A DNA stretch of 64,000 nucleotides from CAZGXI01 sp964529715 (GTDB taxonomy: Bacteria > Chloroflexota > Anaerolineae > Aggregatilineales > Ch27), in assembly GCA_964529715.1 (NCBI GenBank), contig CAZGXI010000012.1, positions 53,482 through 117,481 of the forward strand. The letters run 5' to 3'. The position numbers were made by a program, and so were the translations under genes. This document shows, piece by piece, positions 24,867 to 33,800 of the stretch; the stretch's first letter is position 1; each line of letters starts with the position of its first letter. The notes under the pieces were generated by a model. That model saw nothing but the letters and a program-made list of their open reading frames with translations, was not told the DNA's origin and made no database searches.

Positions 24867-25838
24867 ATGCAATATCGCACGTTTGGACGCACGGGCTGGC
24901 AAGTTGCAGAGATGGGGTACGGCATGTGGGGCATGGGCGGCTGGACCGACTCCGACGACGCGCAGTCGATGGAGGCGCTGCGCCGCTCGGTTGAACTGGG
25001 CTGTAACTTCTTCGACACGGCGTTGGCCTACGGCAACGGGCACAGCGAAAGGCTGTTGGGTCGGCTGGTGCGTGAATTCCCTGGCGAAAACCTGTACGTT
25101 GCCACCAAGATTCCGCCCAAAAACCGCATCTGGCCGTCACGGCGTGACTTCAAGCTGGAGGATGTGTTTCCGCCGGAATACATCGTCGAATCGACGCACC
25201 GGAGCCTGGAAAACCTGGGTCTGGATCACATCGACCTGATGCAGTTCCACGTGTGGGAAGACGCCTGGGCCAACGACGAACGCTGGCAGCGCGCCACCGA
25301 TGATCTCAAGCGCGAGGGAGTGGTGAAGGCGTGGGGCGTCAGCGTGAACCGCTGGGAGCCAGACAACGTACTCGACACCCTGCGCACCGGCTTCATCGAC
25401 GCCGTGCAGGTGATCTACAACATCTTCGATCAGGCTCCTGAAGATCACCTGTTTCCGCTGGCTCAAGAGTTGGATATTGCCATCATCGCCCGCGTGCCGT
25501 TCGATGAAGGCACGCTGACCGGCACGTTAACCAAAGACAGCACGTGGCCGCAAGGCGACTGGCGCAATACCTACTTTGTGCCGGAAAACCTGAATGCCTC
25601 GGTGGATCGTGCCGAAGCTCTGCGTCCGCTGATCCCGCCGGGGATGACCATGCCCGAACTGGCGTTGCGCTTTATCCTGGCAAATCCGACGGTGAGCACG
25701 GTCATTCCGGGGATGCGTAAGGTGCGGCATGTTGAGGCAAACATTGCCGTCAGCGATGGTCTTGCCCTGCCGCCCGATTTGATCGCGCAGCTTCGCCAGC
25801 ATCGATGGGACCGCACGCCGACGAAGTGGTCGCAGTGA
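24867..25838 (+). CDS. Aldo/keto reductase
   Basis: A 323-residue protein starting MQYRTFGRTGWQVAEMGYG, typical of the AKR5/AKR11-like group, with NFFDTALAYGNGHSERLLG (catalytic Asp and Tyr), YVATKIPP (Lys) and LMQFHVWED (His). It is NADPH-dependent by family. A GGAGAA lies about eight bases before the ATG. Its stop overlaps a GTG for the response regulator, so co-transcription with the two-component pair is likely. Confidence 0.82.
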   Translation: MQYRTFGRTGWQVAEMGYGMWGMGGWTDSDDAQSMEALRRSVELGCNFFDTALAYGNGHSERLLGRLVREFPGENLYVATKIPPKNRIWPSRRDFKLEDVFPPEYIVESTHRSLENLGLDHIDLMQFHVWEDAWANDERWQRATDDLKREGVVKAWGVSVNRWEPDNVLDTLRTGFIDAVQVIYNIFDQAPEDHLFPLAQELDIAIIARVPFDEGTLTGTLTKDSTWPQGDWRNTYFVPENLNASVDRAEALRPLIPPGMTMPELALRFILANPTVSTVIPGMRKVRHVEANIAVSDGLALPPDLIAQLRQHRWDRTPTKWSQ

Positions 25839-26539
25839 GTAGCCCGGTGATGCCGCCCGTTATTCTAATCGTGGACGACGAAGAAAACATCCGCAGCCTG
25901 GTGCGGGCCTACCTGGAAGCGGATGGGTTTGTCGTGTACGCTGCTGCTGATGGCTCACAAGGACTGGCCTTGTTCCGCCGCCACGCACCGGACCTGGTCA
26001 TCCTCGACGTGATGCTGCCCGGCATGGATGGATTAGAAGTGTTGCAGCAGCTTCGCCGGGAGTCAGATGTGTATGTACTGCTGCTGACGTCGCGTTCGGA
26101 GGAAACTGACCGCATTGTCGGTCTGACTGTCGGCGCGGATGATTACCTGACCAAGCCGTTCAGCCCCCGCGAACTGGTCGCGCGCGTGAAGGCGATTCTG
26201 CGGCGTGGGCGCGGTGGGGCTGCGGAGGATGCAGTGTTGAGCTTTGCGCATGTGCGCATCGATGAGCAGCGCCACACCGTTCTGCGAGATGGGCAGCCGG
26301 TGGACCTCACGGCGCTGGAATTCAAACTGTTGCGCACACTGGCTGCCGAAGCCGGGCGAGTGCTCAGCCGGGAGCAGTTGTTGGAGCGCGTGTGGGGCTA
26401 CGACTTCTACGGCGACGACCGCGTGGTGGATGTGCACATCGGACGTATCCGGCAGAAGCTGGAAGCCGATCCGGCCAACCCCCAGTACATCGTCACCGTG
26501 CGGGGTGTGGGCTACAAGTTTGAGGATGAGCGGCTGTGA
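25835..26539 (+). CDS. OmpR-family response regulator
   Basis: A 234-residue two-domain regulator. The receiver has LIVDDEENI, the phosphoacceptor in LVILDVMLPGMDG, LLTSRS and the lysine in YLTKPFSP. The C-terminal winged helix ends IVTVRGVGYKFEDE. The GTG at 25835 overlaps the previous stop as GTGA; an ATG at 25850 is an alternative. It is coupled by GTGA to the histidine kinase downstream, which should phosphorylate it. Confidence 0.88.
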   Translation: MSSPVMPPVILIVDDEENIRSLVRAYLEADGFVVYAAADGSQGLALFRRHAPDLVILDVMLPGMDGLEVLQQLRRESDVYVLLLTSRSEETDRIVGLTVGADDYLTKPFSPRELVARVKAILRRGRGGAAEDAVLSFAHVRIDEQRHTVLRDGQPVDLTALEFKLLRTLAAEAGRVLSREQLLERVWGYDFYGDDRVVDVHIGRIRQKLEADPANPQYIVTVRGVGYKFEDERL

Positions 26540-27651
26540 GCCTGGCCTGGAAACTCTTTTTTTCTTACCTGGTTGTCATTGCGGTGAGTCTGGCGGTGTT
26601 GGCGCTGGCGACGGCTTTCGTGGCACCGGTCACATTCTCCGAGCATATGCGCGGGATGGGCGGGATGATGGGCTTCGGCAATCGCCGCAATGCCGACGAG
26701 AACCAGGCCGCGTTGGAAGCCGCGATTGAGGCCAACTTCCGCCAGGCGGTCAACAGCGCCTTGCTACTGGCCGCCGGCGCGGCAACGTTGACCGCTGCCG
26801 GGGTCAGCGGACTGATCAGCCGTCGGATCGTGCGGCCTATCCGCCGCCTGGTACAGGCGAGCAACTACATTGCCGAGGGGCACTACCACGAACGATTGTC
26901 TGATGGTCAGCGCGATGAACTGGGCGATCTGACGCGCAGTTTCAACCGCATGGCCTCGGCCCTGGCCGAGACGGAAACCATGCGCCGGCAGTTGATTGCC
27001 GACGTGAGCCACGAACTCAAAACGCCGCTGGCGAGCATCAAGGGCTATATGGAGGGCCTGCAAGATGGCGTCATCCCGCCGACGCCGGAGACGTTCCAAC
27101 GGGTGCACCGCGAGGCCGACCGTCTACAAGCTCTCGTCCGTGATTTGCAGGAGCTTTCTCGTGCGGAGGCCGACCAGCTTGCTCTGGATTTGCGTCCCTG
27201 CGATGGCAAGGCCCTGGTACAGTCGGCGACAGACTGGTTGCGTCCACAGTTCGAGGATCAGGGCGTGGCACTGCACGTTGATTTGCCTATCGAGTCCGTC
27301 GTTGTGCAAGCAGACTTTGACCGGGCGCGCCAGGTGCTCCTGAACCTGCTCGGCAATGCCTTGCAGTACACGCCAACGGGCGGGCGTGTCGCGGTCCGGC
27401 TGGCGTGCGAAGGTCGCCTAGCGCGCTTTTCCGTCTCCGATACGGGAATCGGGCTGGCAGAAGACGATCTGGAGCGGGTGTTTCAGCGGTTTTACCGGGT
27501 GGATAAATCCCGTTCGCGGGCGGGGGGCGGTACAGGTATCGGCCTGACTATCGCGCGATACATCGTTGAGGCGCACGGTGGGCGCATCTGGGCGGAGAGT
27601 GCAGGTTTGGGGCAGGGGAGTGTGTTTCACTTCACGCTGCCGATAGCCTGA
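26536..27651 (+). CDS. Membrane sensor histidine kinase (BaeS-like)
   Basis: A 371-residue kinase with two transmembrane helices (about residues 7-31 and 76-96), a short extracytoplasmic loop, a HAMP domain (RRIVRPIRRLVQAS), the phosphohistidine box SHELKTPLASIKGY and an ATPase domain with N, G1 and G2 boxes (LLGNALQYT, SDTGIGLAEDD, GGGTGIGLTIA). The loop contains EHMRGMGGMMGFGNRR, which is Met/Gly-rich and could bind a metal, but this is a guess. The GTG start overlaps the response-regulator stop. Confidence 0.87.
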   Translation: MSLAWKLFFSYLVVIAVSLAVLALATAFVAPVTFSEHMRGMGGMMGFGNRRNADENQAALEAAIEANFRQAVNSALLLAAGAATLTAAGVSGLISRRIVRPIRRLVQASNYIAEGHYHERLSDGQRDELGDLTRSFNRMASALAETETMRRQLIADVSHELKTPLASIKGYMEGLQDGVIPPTPETFQRVHREADRLQALVRDLQELSRAEADQLALDLRPCDGKALVQSATDWLRPQFEDQGVALHVDLPIESVVVQADFDRARQVLLNLLGNALQYTPTGGRVAVRLACEGRLARFSVSDTGIGLAEDDLERVFQRFYRVDKSRSRAGGGTGIGLTIARYIVEAHGGRIWAESAGLGQGSVFHFTLPIA

Positions 27652-27728
27652 GCAGCGGATCACCACATCGTGGTGGGCAAACAAAAGCGGCGCTTAAACA
27701 CGCCTGCCAGCGGGGGATTGAAGCCCGA

Positions 27729-27801
27729 TGCCCCCATGGGGATTCGAACCCCAGTTTTGGCCTTGAAAGGGCCGCGTCCTGGTCCTCTAGACGATGGGGG
27801 C
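27729..27801 (-). tRNA. tRNA-Glu (anticodon TTC)
   Basis: Read on the minus strand the 73-nt sequence folds as a complete tRNA. The acceptor is GCCCCCA/TGGGGGC, the D-arm opens GTCTAGAGGACC, the anticodon loop is CTTTCAA with anticodon TTC, and the T-loop is TTCGAAT in a 5-bp stem. A is the discriminator, and CCA is not encoded. The anticodon stem reads CGGCC/GGCCA, so its outermost pair is a C-A mismatch. The gene lies between the histidine kinase and the convergent cyclase gene. Confidence 0.93.
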
Positions 27802-27894
27802 AGACGGAGAGTAGTGTACCATGTGGGGGAAGGGTGGTCAAGGCCGCGTTTACGCGCCGGAGTGCCCCACCGAAATCGAAATGGCCGGGTTGAC

Positions 27895-29478
27895 TCAGGC
27901 CAGCCCTAGAAGTTCATACACCACGACCGGCTGCTGACGGCCTTTGACCTGCACGGCGCCCAGTGGCGTGGTGCGAATCCGGCTGCCTAGCCGTGTGGCT
28001 ACACTGTCGGTAATCAGGATTTGTCCCGGCGCGGCGCGCTCTTGCAGCCGTTTGGCGAGATTCACCGCGTCACCAATGGCGGTGTAATTCATGGCGAGGG
28101 CCGCGCCGACGTTGCCGACCACAGCTTCTCCGATGTTGACGCCGATGCCGAACAGCAAGCCATTGTTATGCTGCGCGTTCCATTCTTCGACTGCCTGGCG
28201 GAGCGCCAGGGCGGCTTCAACGACGCGGTAAGGGTGATCGGGCTGTGGCTGTGGTGCGTTGAAGATCGCCATCACCGCGTCGCCCAGGAATTTATCCAGC
28301 GTGCCCTCGCGGGCCAGAATTACGTCAGCGGCGATGCGGAAGTACTGGTTCAGCATTTCTACGACGTGCTCCGGGTCGGCCTGTTCGCTGTAGGTGGTAT
28401 AGCCACGCAGGTCGGCGAACAGAATGCTGATCTCCTGTCGCATTCCTCCCAGGGCCATCGCGTCAGTGCGTTCCAGGGCGCGGCCTACCACCGATGGGGC
28501 GACATACCGCTCGAACGCCTGGCGGATATGCTGTTTTTCACGCTCTTTGGACTCCACCAGTTGAGACACATTGCGCGCGTTTTCGAGCGCGATAGCGGCA
28601 TAGTCCGCCAGGGCGCTGAGCAACGCGCCGTCGTGCTCGGTGAAGGGCCTGCCTCCGTCCGCCACGTTATCCACCCCCAGCACGCCGATGAGCCGTTCTC
28701 CCATCACCAGCGGGGTATACAGCACCGCCAGCGGCACGTTAGGATTTTCGGCGCGGGCGTGGGCCAGTTCTTCTGGCGTGAGGACCACCGCCTGACCGGT
28801 CTGCATCACACGCTCAGCCAGACGGTCCTGGCTCTCAACACACATGGCGCGGGCGTGTGTGTCTGTGAAGCGTTTAGCCGCCCGGCAGATCAGCTTGCCG
28901 TTCTCGTCTAGCAGCAGGTTGCCCTCCTGGGCGCCAGTGACATAAGTAGCCGCTTCGACCACGCGAACGGCCAGGTGGTCGGTGTCGAGCATGGACGTGA
29001 CGGTCTTGCCCATTTTGTAGAGGACGTTGAGTTCCTTGATCCGTCGCTGAAGCTCGCGGTTTGAAAGTAATAGTCGTTCGGTGAGGGCTTCTTTCTCGCG
29101 GTGCAGGCGCGTTTCCGTCAGATTGCGCTCGATGGCTTCCAGCATTTCCTCGACGGTGTACGGCTTCTTGACGTAATCCCGCACGCCCAGCCGGAATACC
29201 TCAATGGCGACCTCTTCTGAGCCGTGAAATGTCATCAGGATGACGGGGATGTTCAGGTTTTCCTGGCGCATGGCATGGAGCACTTCGATGCCGTTCATAC
29301 GCGGCATTTGCAGGTCCAGCAGCACCAGATCAGGGCGTTCGGCAATCATCTTTTCCAGCCCTTCACGGCCATCGCGCGCCACCAGGGCGCGATAGCCGTT
29401 GGGCCGCAAAATATAATCGACGACGAAATCGCGGTTCTCACGACCGTCGTCTATGACGAGAATACGTTCTCCTGACAA
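27895..29478 (-). CDS. REC-GAF-adenylate cyclase (class III)
   Basis: A 527-residue protein in three parts. The receiver (1-120) has LVIDDGREN, the phosphoacceptor in LVLLDLQMPRMNG and the lysine of YVKKPY. A coiled region and a GAF domain (about 165-320) follow. The class III cyclase catalytic domain (about 350-525) has the metal Asp in SILFADLRGYT, the Lys and Asp of DKFLGDAVMAIF, and YTAIGDAVNLAKRL with Thr at the class IIIb specificity position. cAMP synthesis is expected. The start is a TTG with GAGG about eight bases upstream. The C-terminus is close in sequence to the second cyclase at 37422. Confidence 0.85.
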   Translation of the reverse strand: MSGERILVIDDGRENRDFVVDYILRPNGYRALVARDGREGLEKMIAERPDLVLLDLQMPRMNGIEVLHAMRQENLNIPVILMTFHGSEEVAIEVFRLGVRDYVKKPYTVEEMLEAIERNLTETRLHREKEALTERLLLSNRELQRRIKELNVLYKMGKTVTSMLDTDHLAVRVVEAATYVTGAQEGNLLLDENGKLICRAAKRFTDTHARAMCVESQDRLAERVMQTGQAVVLTPEELAHARAENPNVPLAVLYTPLVMGERLIGVLGVDNVADGGRPFTEHDGALLSALADYAAIALENARNVSQLVESKEREKQHIRQAFERYVAPSVVGRALERTDAMALGGMRQEISILFADLRGYTTYSEQADPEHVVEMLNQYFRIAADVILAREGTLDKFLGDAVMAIFNAPQPQPDHPYRVVEAALALRQAVEEWNAQHNNGLLFGIGVNIGEAVVGNVGAALAMNYTAIGDAVNLAKRLQERAAPGQILITDSVATRLGSRIRTTPLGAVQVKGRQQPVVVYELLGLA

Positions 29479-29512
29479 GGCACCAGCCTCAAAAAACTGC
29501 TTTTTGAAGTTG

Positions 29513-29542
29513 AGTATAATGCAAAAGGCCCGACGTCGCCAA
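29513..29542 (-). promoter_or_regulatory. Predicted promoter for the REC-GAF-cyclase gene
   Basis: On the minus strand TTGGCG (29537-29542) and TATACT (29513-29518) are separated by 18 bases, about 35 bases before the start codon. Confidence 0.5.
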
Positions 29543-29585
29543 TTCGAGCGTATGTTAGAATGCCATCACAATTGCCCTAGACAGA

Positions 29586-29614
29586 TTGCCCCGCCTTCGC
29601 CGCTGCACTATAAT
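29586..29614 (+). promoter_or_regulatory. Predicted promoter for lepB
   Basis: TTGCCC (29586-29591) and TATAAT (29609-29614) are separated by 17 bases, about 50 bases upstream of the lepB GTG. It is divergent from the cyclase promoter. Confidence 0.55.
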
Positions 29615-29662
29615 CCTAACAACGGCAATTAACGCCTAGTTCGTAGGAAAAGAGATGGTTCG

Positions 29663-30391
29663 GTGACTGTAACGGAACACGAGAGTGCGGTTTTTGAGTA
29701 TATACCGCCGCCGCCAGACGAAGATAGGACGGCAGAACGTCCCCCGTTACCGCGTCCGCGCTTGCGTCGCCGGACGCTGCTGCGCGAGATCGTCGATACC
29801 GCGCTGTTGGTGGTGGCGATCTACACGCTGGTGAACCTGCTTACGGCCCGTTTTATTGTTGAGGGCGCCAGCATGAGTCCGAATTTCGAGACCGGTCAGT
29901 TTATCATCGTCAGCCGTTTGCCGTATCTGTTGAACGGCCCGCAGCGCGGCGACGTGGTTGTGTTCGACTCGCCCGATGACCCGGAGCGCGATTTTATCAA
30001 GCGGGTGATCGGCCTGCCGGGTGAAACGATAGAGGTCCGCGCCGGACTGGTGTATGTGAACGGGGTGCCTCTGGACGAGCCGTATATCGAGTCGCCGCCG
30101 CGCTACAGCGGCACGTGGACGCTCGGCCCGGACGAATACTTTGTGCTGGGCGATAACCGCAACAACAGCCGGGATTCACACGCTTTTGGGACGCTGTCTC
30201 GTGATAAGATCATTGGCCAGGCCTGGTTGATCTACTGGCCACCACAAGATTGGGGCATTATTCCGCATTACAGCTACGATGGTTCGCCGCCGCTCACGCC
30301 AACGCCGTCGCCCGAACCGACCACAACGCCCGTGCCACCGACGGCAACCCCATTGCTGCCGACCGGGACGCCGCCGCCGCCTTCACCCTGA
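29663..30391 (+). CDS. lepB: Signal peptidase I
   Basis: A 242-residue membrane protease with a Pro-rich cytoplasmic N-terminus, one transmembrane helix (about residues 45-63) and the catalytic serine in GASMSPNFETGQF. The catalytic lysine lies in FIKRVIGLPGE, and GDNRNNSRDSHAFG is box E. It cleaves Sec/Tat signal peptides. The C-terminus has a 35-residue Pro/Thr tail (TPTPSPEPTTTP), presumably exposed outside. The GTG start follows AGGAAAAGAG; an upstream ATG is out of frame. It is followed 27 bp later by the zinc-ribbon gene. Confidence 0.9.
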   Translation: MTVTEHESAVFEYIPPPPDEDRTAERPPLPRPRLRRRTLLREIVDTALLVVAIYTLVNLLTARFIVEGASMSPNFETGQFIIVSRLPYLLNGPQRGDVVVFDSPDDPERDFIKRVIGLPGETIEVRAGLVYVNGVPLDEPYIESPPRYSGTWTLGPDEYFVLGDNRNNSRDSHAFGTLSRDKIIGQAWLIYWPPQDWGIIPHYSYDGSPPLTPTPSPEPTTTPVPPTATPLLPTGTPPPPSP

Positions 30392-30418
30392 GTCTGAGCA
30401 CTTTGTGAGAGGATCAAC

Positions 30419-30712
30419 ATGTCCGTTCAAGATAGCTCTCCCTGTCCTCATTGCCTGGTCGGGCGAATGCATCTGCGGCTGATCACGTATGTACATGTCT
30501 ACAACGATACGATGGTCAGTGTGCCGAACACCCCTGCCTGGAAGTGTGACTTTTGCCACGCCGTCGAGTATGACGTTGATGCGCTGATGCGGATCGAAGC
30601 TCTGGTCGGCGAGGCCGGTCCACCGCCCAACCACTATCGTCCTGCTGCACAGCGTCCGCCTGCCCTGGGAACGCCACGTTTGGGGCGCGGCGGCGCCAAA
30701 CAGGATCGCTGA
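30419..30712 (+). CDS. YgiT-type zinc-ribbon small protein
   Basis: A 97-residue protein with two CxxC pairs, CPHC (about residue 9) and CDFC (about residue 43), and a central strand pair, as in YgiT-type zinc fingers. The last third is Pro/Arg-rich and probably disordered. No toxin gene is adjacent, so it is not an obvious MqsA-type antitoxin. GAGG lies about six bases before the ATG. Function is unknown. Confidence 0.65.
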   Translation: MSVQDSSPCPHCLVGRMHLRLITYVHVYNDTMVSVPNTPAWKCDFCHAVEYDVDALMRIEALVGEAGPPPNHYRPAAQRPPALGTPRLGRGGAKQDR

Positions 30713-30828
30713 TCACCTGGGCCGGGGGGAAACGACGCCCATGACAATTATGCGCCAAACCCAACTGACGATGACCATGACGGCGAGGACCGCCTTCTGA
30801 GTCCTGATCTGACAGGCGGACACAGGTT

Positions 30829-33800
30829 ATGAACGCGCTCCCTCCCCGGCTGGACATCGATCAACTTCTGGCGCAAATTGTCGAGCGCGCCCGTCAGATC
30901 ATCCCGTTCGACAACGGCGGGATTGCGCTTTATGACGATGAGCGTGGTGTGCTTGTCCCGCACGTTTACCACACCCCTGCTCCTGCTACGCCTCCACCCG
31001 GTCCAATCCGGCTGGGTGAGGGGATCATCGGTCACGTCGCCGTCACGCGCCAGCCCTTGTTGGTCCGTGATGTGCGGCGGGAGCCGGTGTATATCAAATA
31101 CGATCCGCGCACCCGCGCCGAACTGGCCGTCCCGTTGCTGCTGGAAGATCACCTGCTGGGCGTGTTCAATGTCGAAAGCGTCCGCCGCAACGCCTTCGAC
31201 CGGAACCATCTGCTCATCCTGTGTGCTCTGGCCGACCAAGCGGCGCTGGTCGTTCACATGGCCCAGCTTTATGTCACCCTGAGCGACCAGTACGCGCAGC
31301 TCAGCAAAACCAACCGCGAACTTGCCATTCACGAGGCGGTCAGTTTGCTGTCCGCTACCGACGCGCCTCTGGACGACATTCTGCCGACGATGTGCCAACA
31401 TTTGGCCGCCATGCTCGACACAGATGCCTGCACGATCACCATTTGGGACCGCGAGGCGCAACAACCCCGTCGTCTGGCCGCTTACGGCATCGACATGCAG
31501 GCCTATCTCTCTACGACGCGGCCCGTGACGGGCAGACCGTCGCTCACCGAACAGGTTGTCGCCAGCGGCAAACCGATCATCATCAACAACGCGCAGGCGC
31601 TGCCCGATCCGCCGACCTCCCTGATCACGCATTTCGGCGCGCAGGCGTTGCTGGCCGCGCCGCTGGTCGCGCGTGGGCGGCCCCTCGGCGCGGTGATGCT
31701 GATTTACCTTGTGCCTGGCAAAGACTTTGTGCTGGATGACATCGACCGCCTGTCGCCGCTGAGCGACCAGGTTGCGCTTGCCATCGACAACAACTTACTG
31801 CTGCAAGATACTCGCGCCCGGTTGGCCGAAACGTCTCTGTTGCTAGAAGCGGCGGCTATCGCCGCTTCGCCGTTGGAAATCGCGGACATCTTGGCGCGCA
31901 CGCTGAATCTGGCGCGCTCGATCCTCGGCGTGGAGAAAGGCGCATTTCTGCTGCACGACGCGGAGACCGACGTGTTGGCCGTGCGCTATGATGCCTGCTT
32001 CGGTTTCCCATTGCCCACCGACGAGCTGCGCGTTCCGGTGAACACGCCGGATAGCCATGTGGCAGCCGCTTTTGCTGCCGGGTCGCCCCTGCTGGTCAAC
32101 GAGGTTGCTGCTTTGCGCGCCGATGCCACGTTTATTGGGCGCGCCAACCTGCGCAACCTGCTTTGTGTCCCATTGCGTGTGCAGGATCATACGTTGGGCG
32201 TCCTTTTGGTGGCGAACCGCTTTCGGGGGCCGTTCAGCCGTAACGAGGCGGAACTGTTGACGGGCATGAGCAACCACATCGCCGCTGCCCTGCGCAATGC
32301 GGACCTGCTCAACGCGACTCGCGCCCGTTTGCGTGAAACGGAAGCTCTCCAGCGCGTGGCGGCCATCACCAGCGCCATGCTGGACCTAGACGAGATGCTC
32401 AAACGAGCCGTACGTGAAACCGCCGACCTGCTTGGCGCAGACGCGGCCATGCTGCTGACGCCGGAGCAGAGTGGGCGCTTTTTGACCCTGCACCGGCCTT
32501 CGCTGCTGGGATTCGAGCGGGCTGTGCCTCAACTGCTCTGGCCGCTGGATGGTTATGGGCATATCGTCCATGTGTACCATACTGGCCAGCCGTTTTGCAG
32601 CAACGACGCCATCGGCGATCCGATCCTGGAATCATCTCAGGTGTTTGGCCTGCGCGTTCGCTCGGTCATCACTCTGCCCCTGAATGTGCACGATCGCACC
32701 CTGGGCGTCCTCAGCCTGTTTAACCGGCGAGAGGGCGACTTTGACGACGGGCACGTGACCCTGACGCGCGCCATTGCCAGTCAGATCGCCGTGAGCATGG
32801 AGAGCGCCCAGCTTTTTGCTGCCGAACGCCAGCGCGCCGACCTGATGGGGCTGATCAATCAGATCAGCCAGGAAATCAGCGCCGTGCTTGACGAGGCCGA
32901 TTTGCTGCACAAAACTGCCGACGGCATCCGCCGCTGGCTGGGTTACGAGGCCGTGTACATCTACCTCTTTGACGCCGGCATGGACGTTGTTCGTCTGGTT
33001 GCCAGCGCCGCCGTTGCACCGAACTTGCTGTTGCCAGAAGGCTATCTCCAGCCGGTTGAACGCGGTGTGGTCGGGCGAGCCATTCGCACGGGGGAGACGC
33101 AGAGCGTACCCGACGTGCGTGAGGATGCCGACTATATTGCGCCGGATCAACTGGCCCCACTTGCCTCGTGTCTTACCGTGCCGCTGCGCAGCGGCGACCG
33201 TGTCTTCGGCGCATTAGACGTCGGCAGCACGCGCATCGGCAGTTTCAATACCACCGATCAACTGGCTCTGCAAACGCTGGCTGCACAGGTTGCTACGGCC
33301 ATCGAAAACGCCCGACTCTATTGGCAAGCGCAGCGTCAGGCCCGCGACCAGAGCTTTTTACGCAATGCCACCGACGCTTTTAGCCGCACGGTCGTCATGC
33401 ACGACCTGTTGCCCCAGATCACCCGGACCGCCGCCGCTATTTTCGACGCTACCCACGTGGCTGTCGCGCTGATGGACGGGGAACTGCTCCAGCCGCGGGT
33501 CTGTTACCCGCCGGATTCGCCCCATCCCCCTCTGCTCCTGGACCGCCTGGCCGATCCGATACAGGCGTCGCCCGCCGTCTGGAAGGCGCTGCACCAGTCG
33601 CGCACGCTGATTCTGACCCCCGGCCCTGTGGCCGATGAGACGACTCGTGAACTCATGGCTCTGTTGCCGACGCACGTGGATGTCCATCTGCTGACACCGA
33701 TTTTTCAGCGCAATGTGATTGTCGGCATCATCGAAATCTTGACCGACCCGGCGCGCGTGTTCGACGCAGAGGACATTACGCTGCTGGAAACGCTGGCGCA

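Noticed and set aside
27670..27909. Small plus-strand reading frame containing GIRTPVLALKGPRPGPLDDGG-like text
   Set aside because: It is the antisense of tRNA-Glu, a common false protein in databases.
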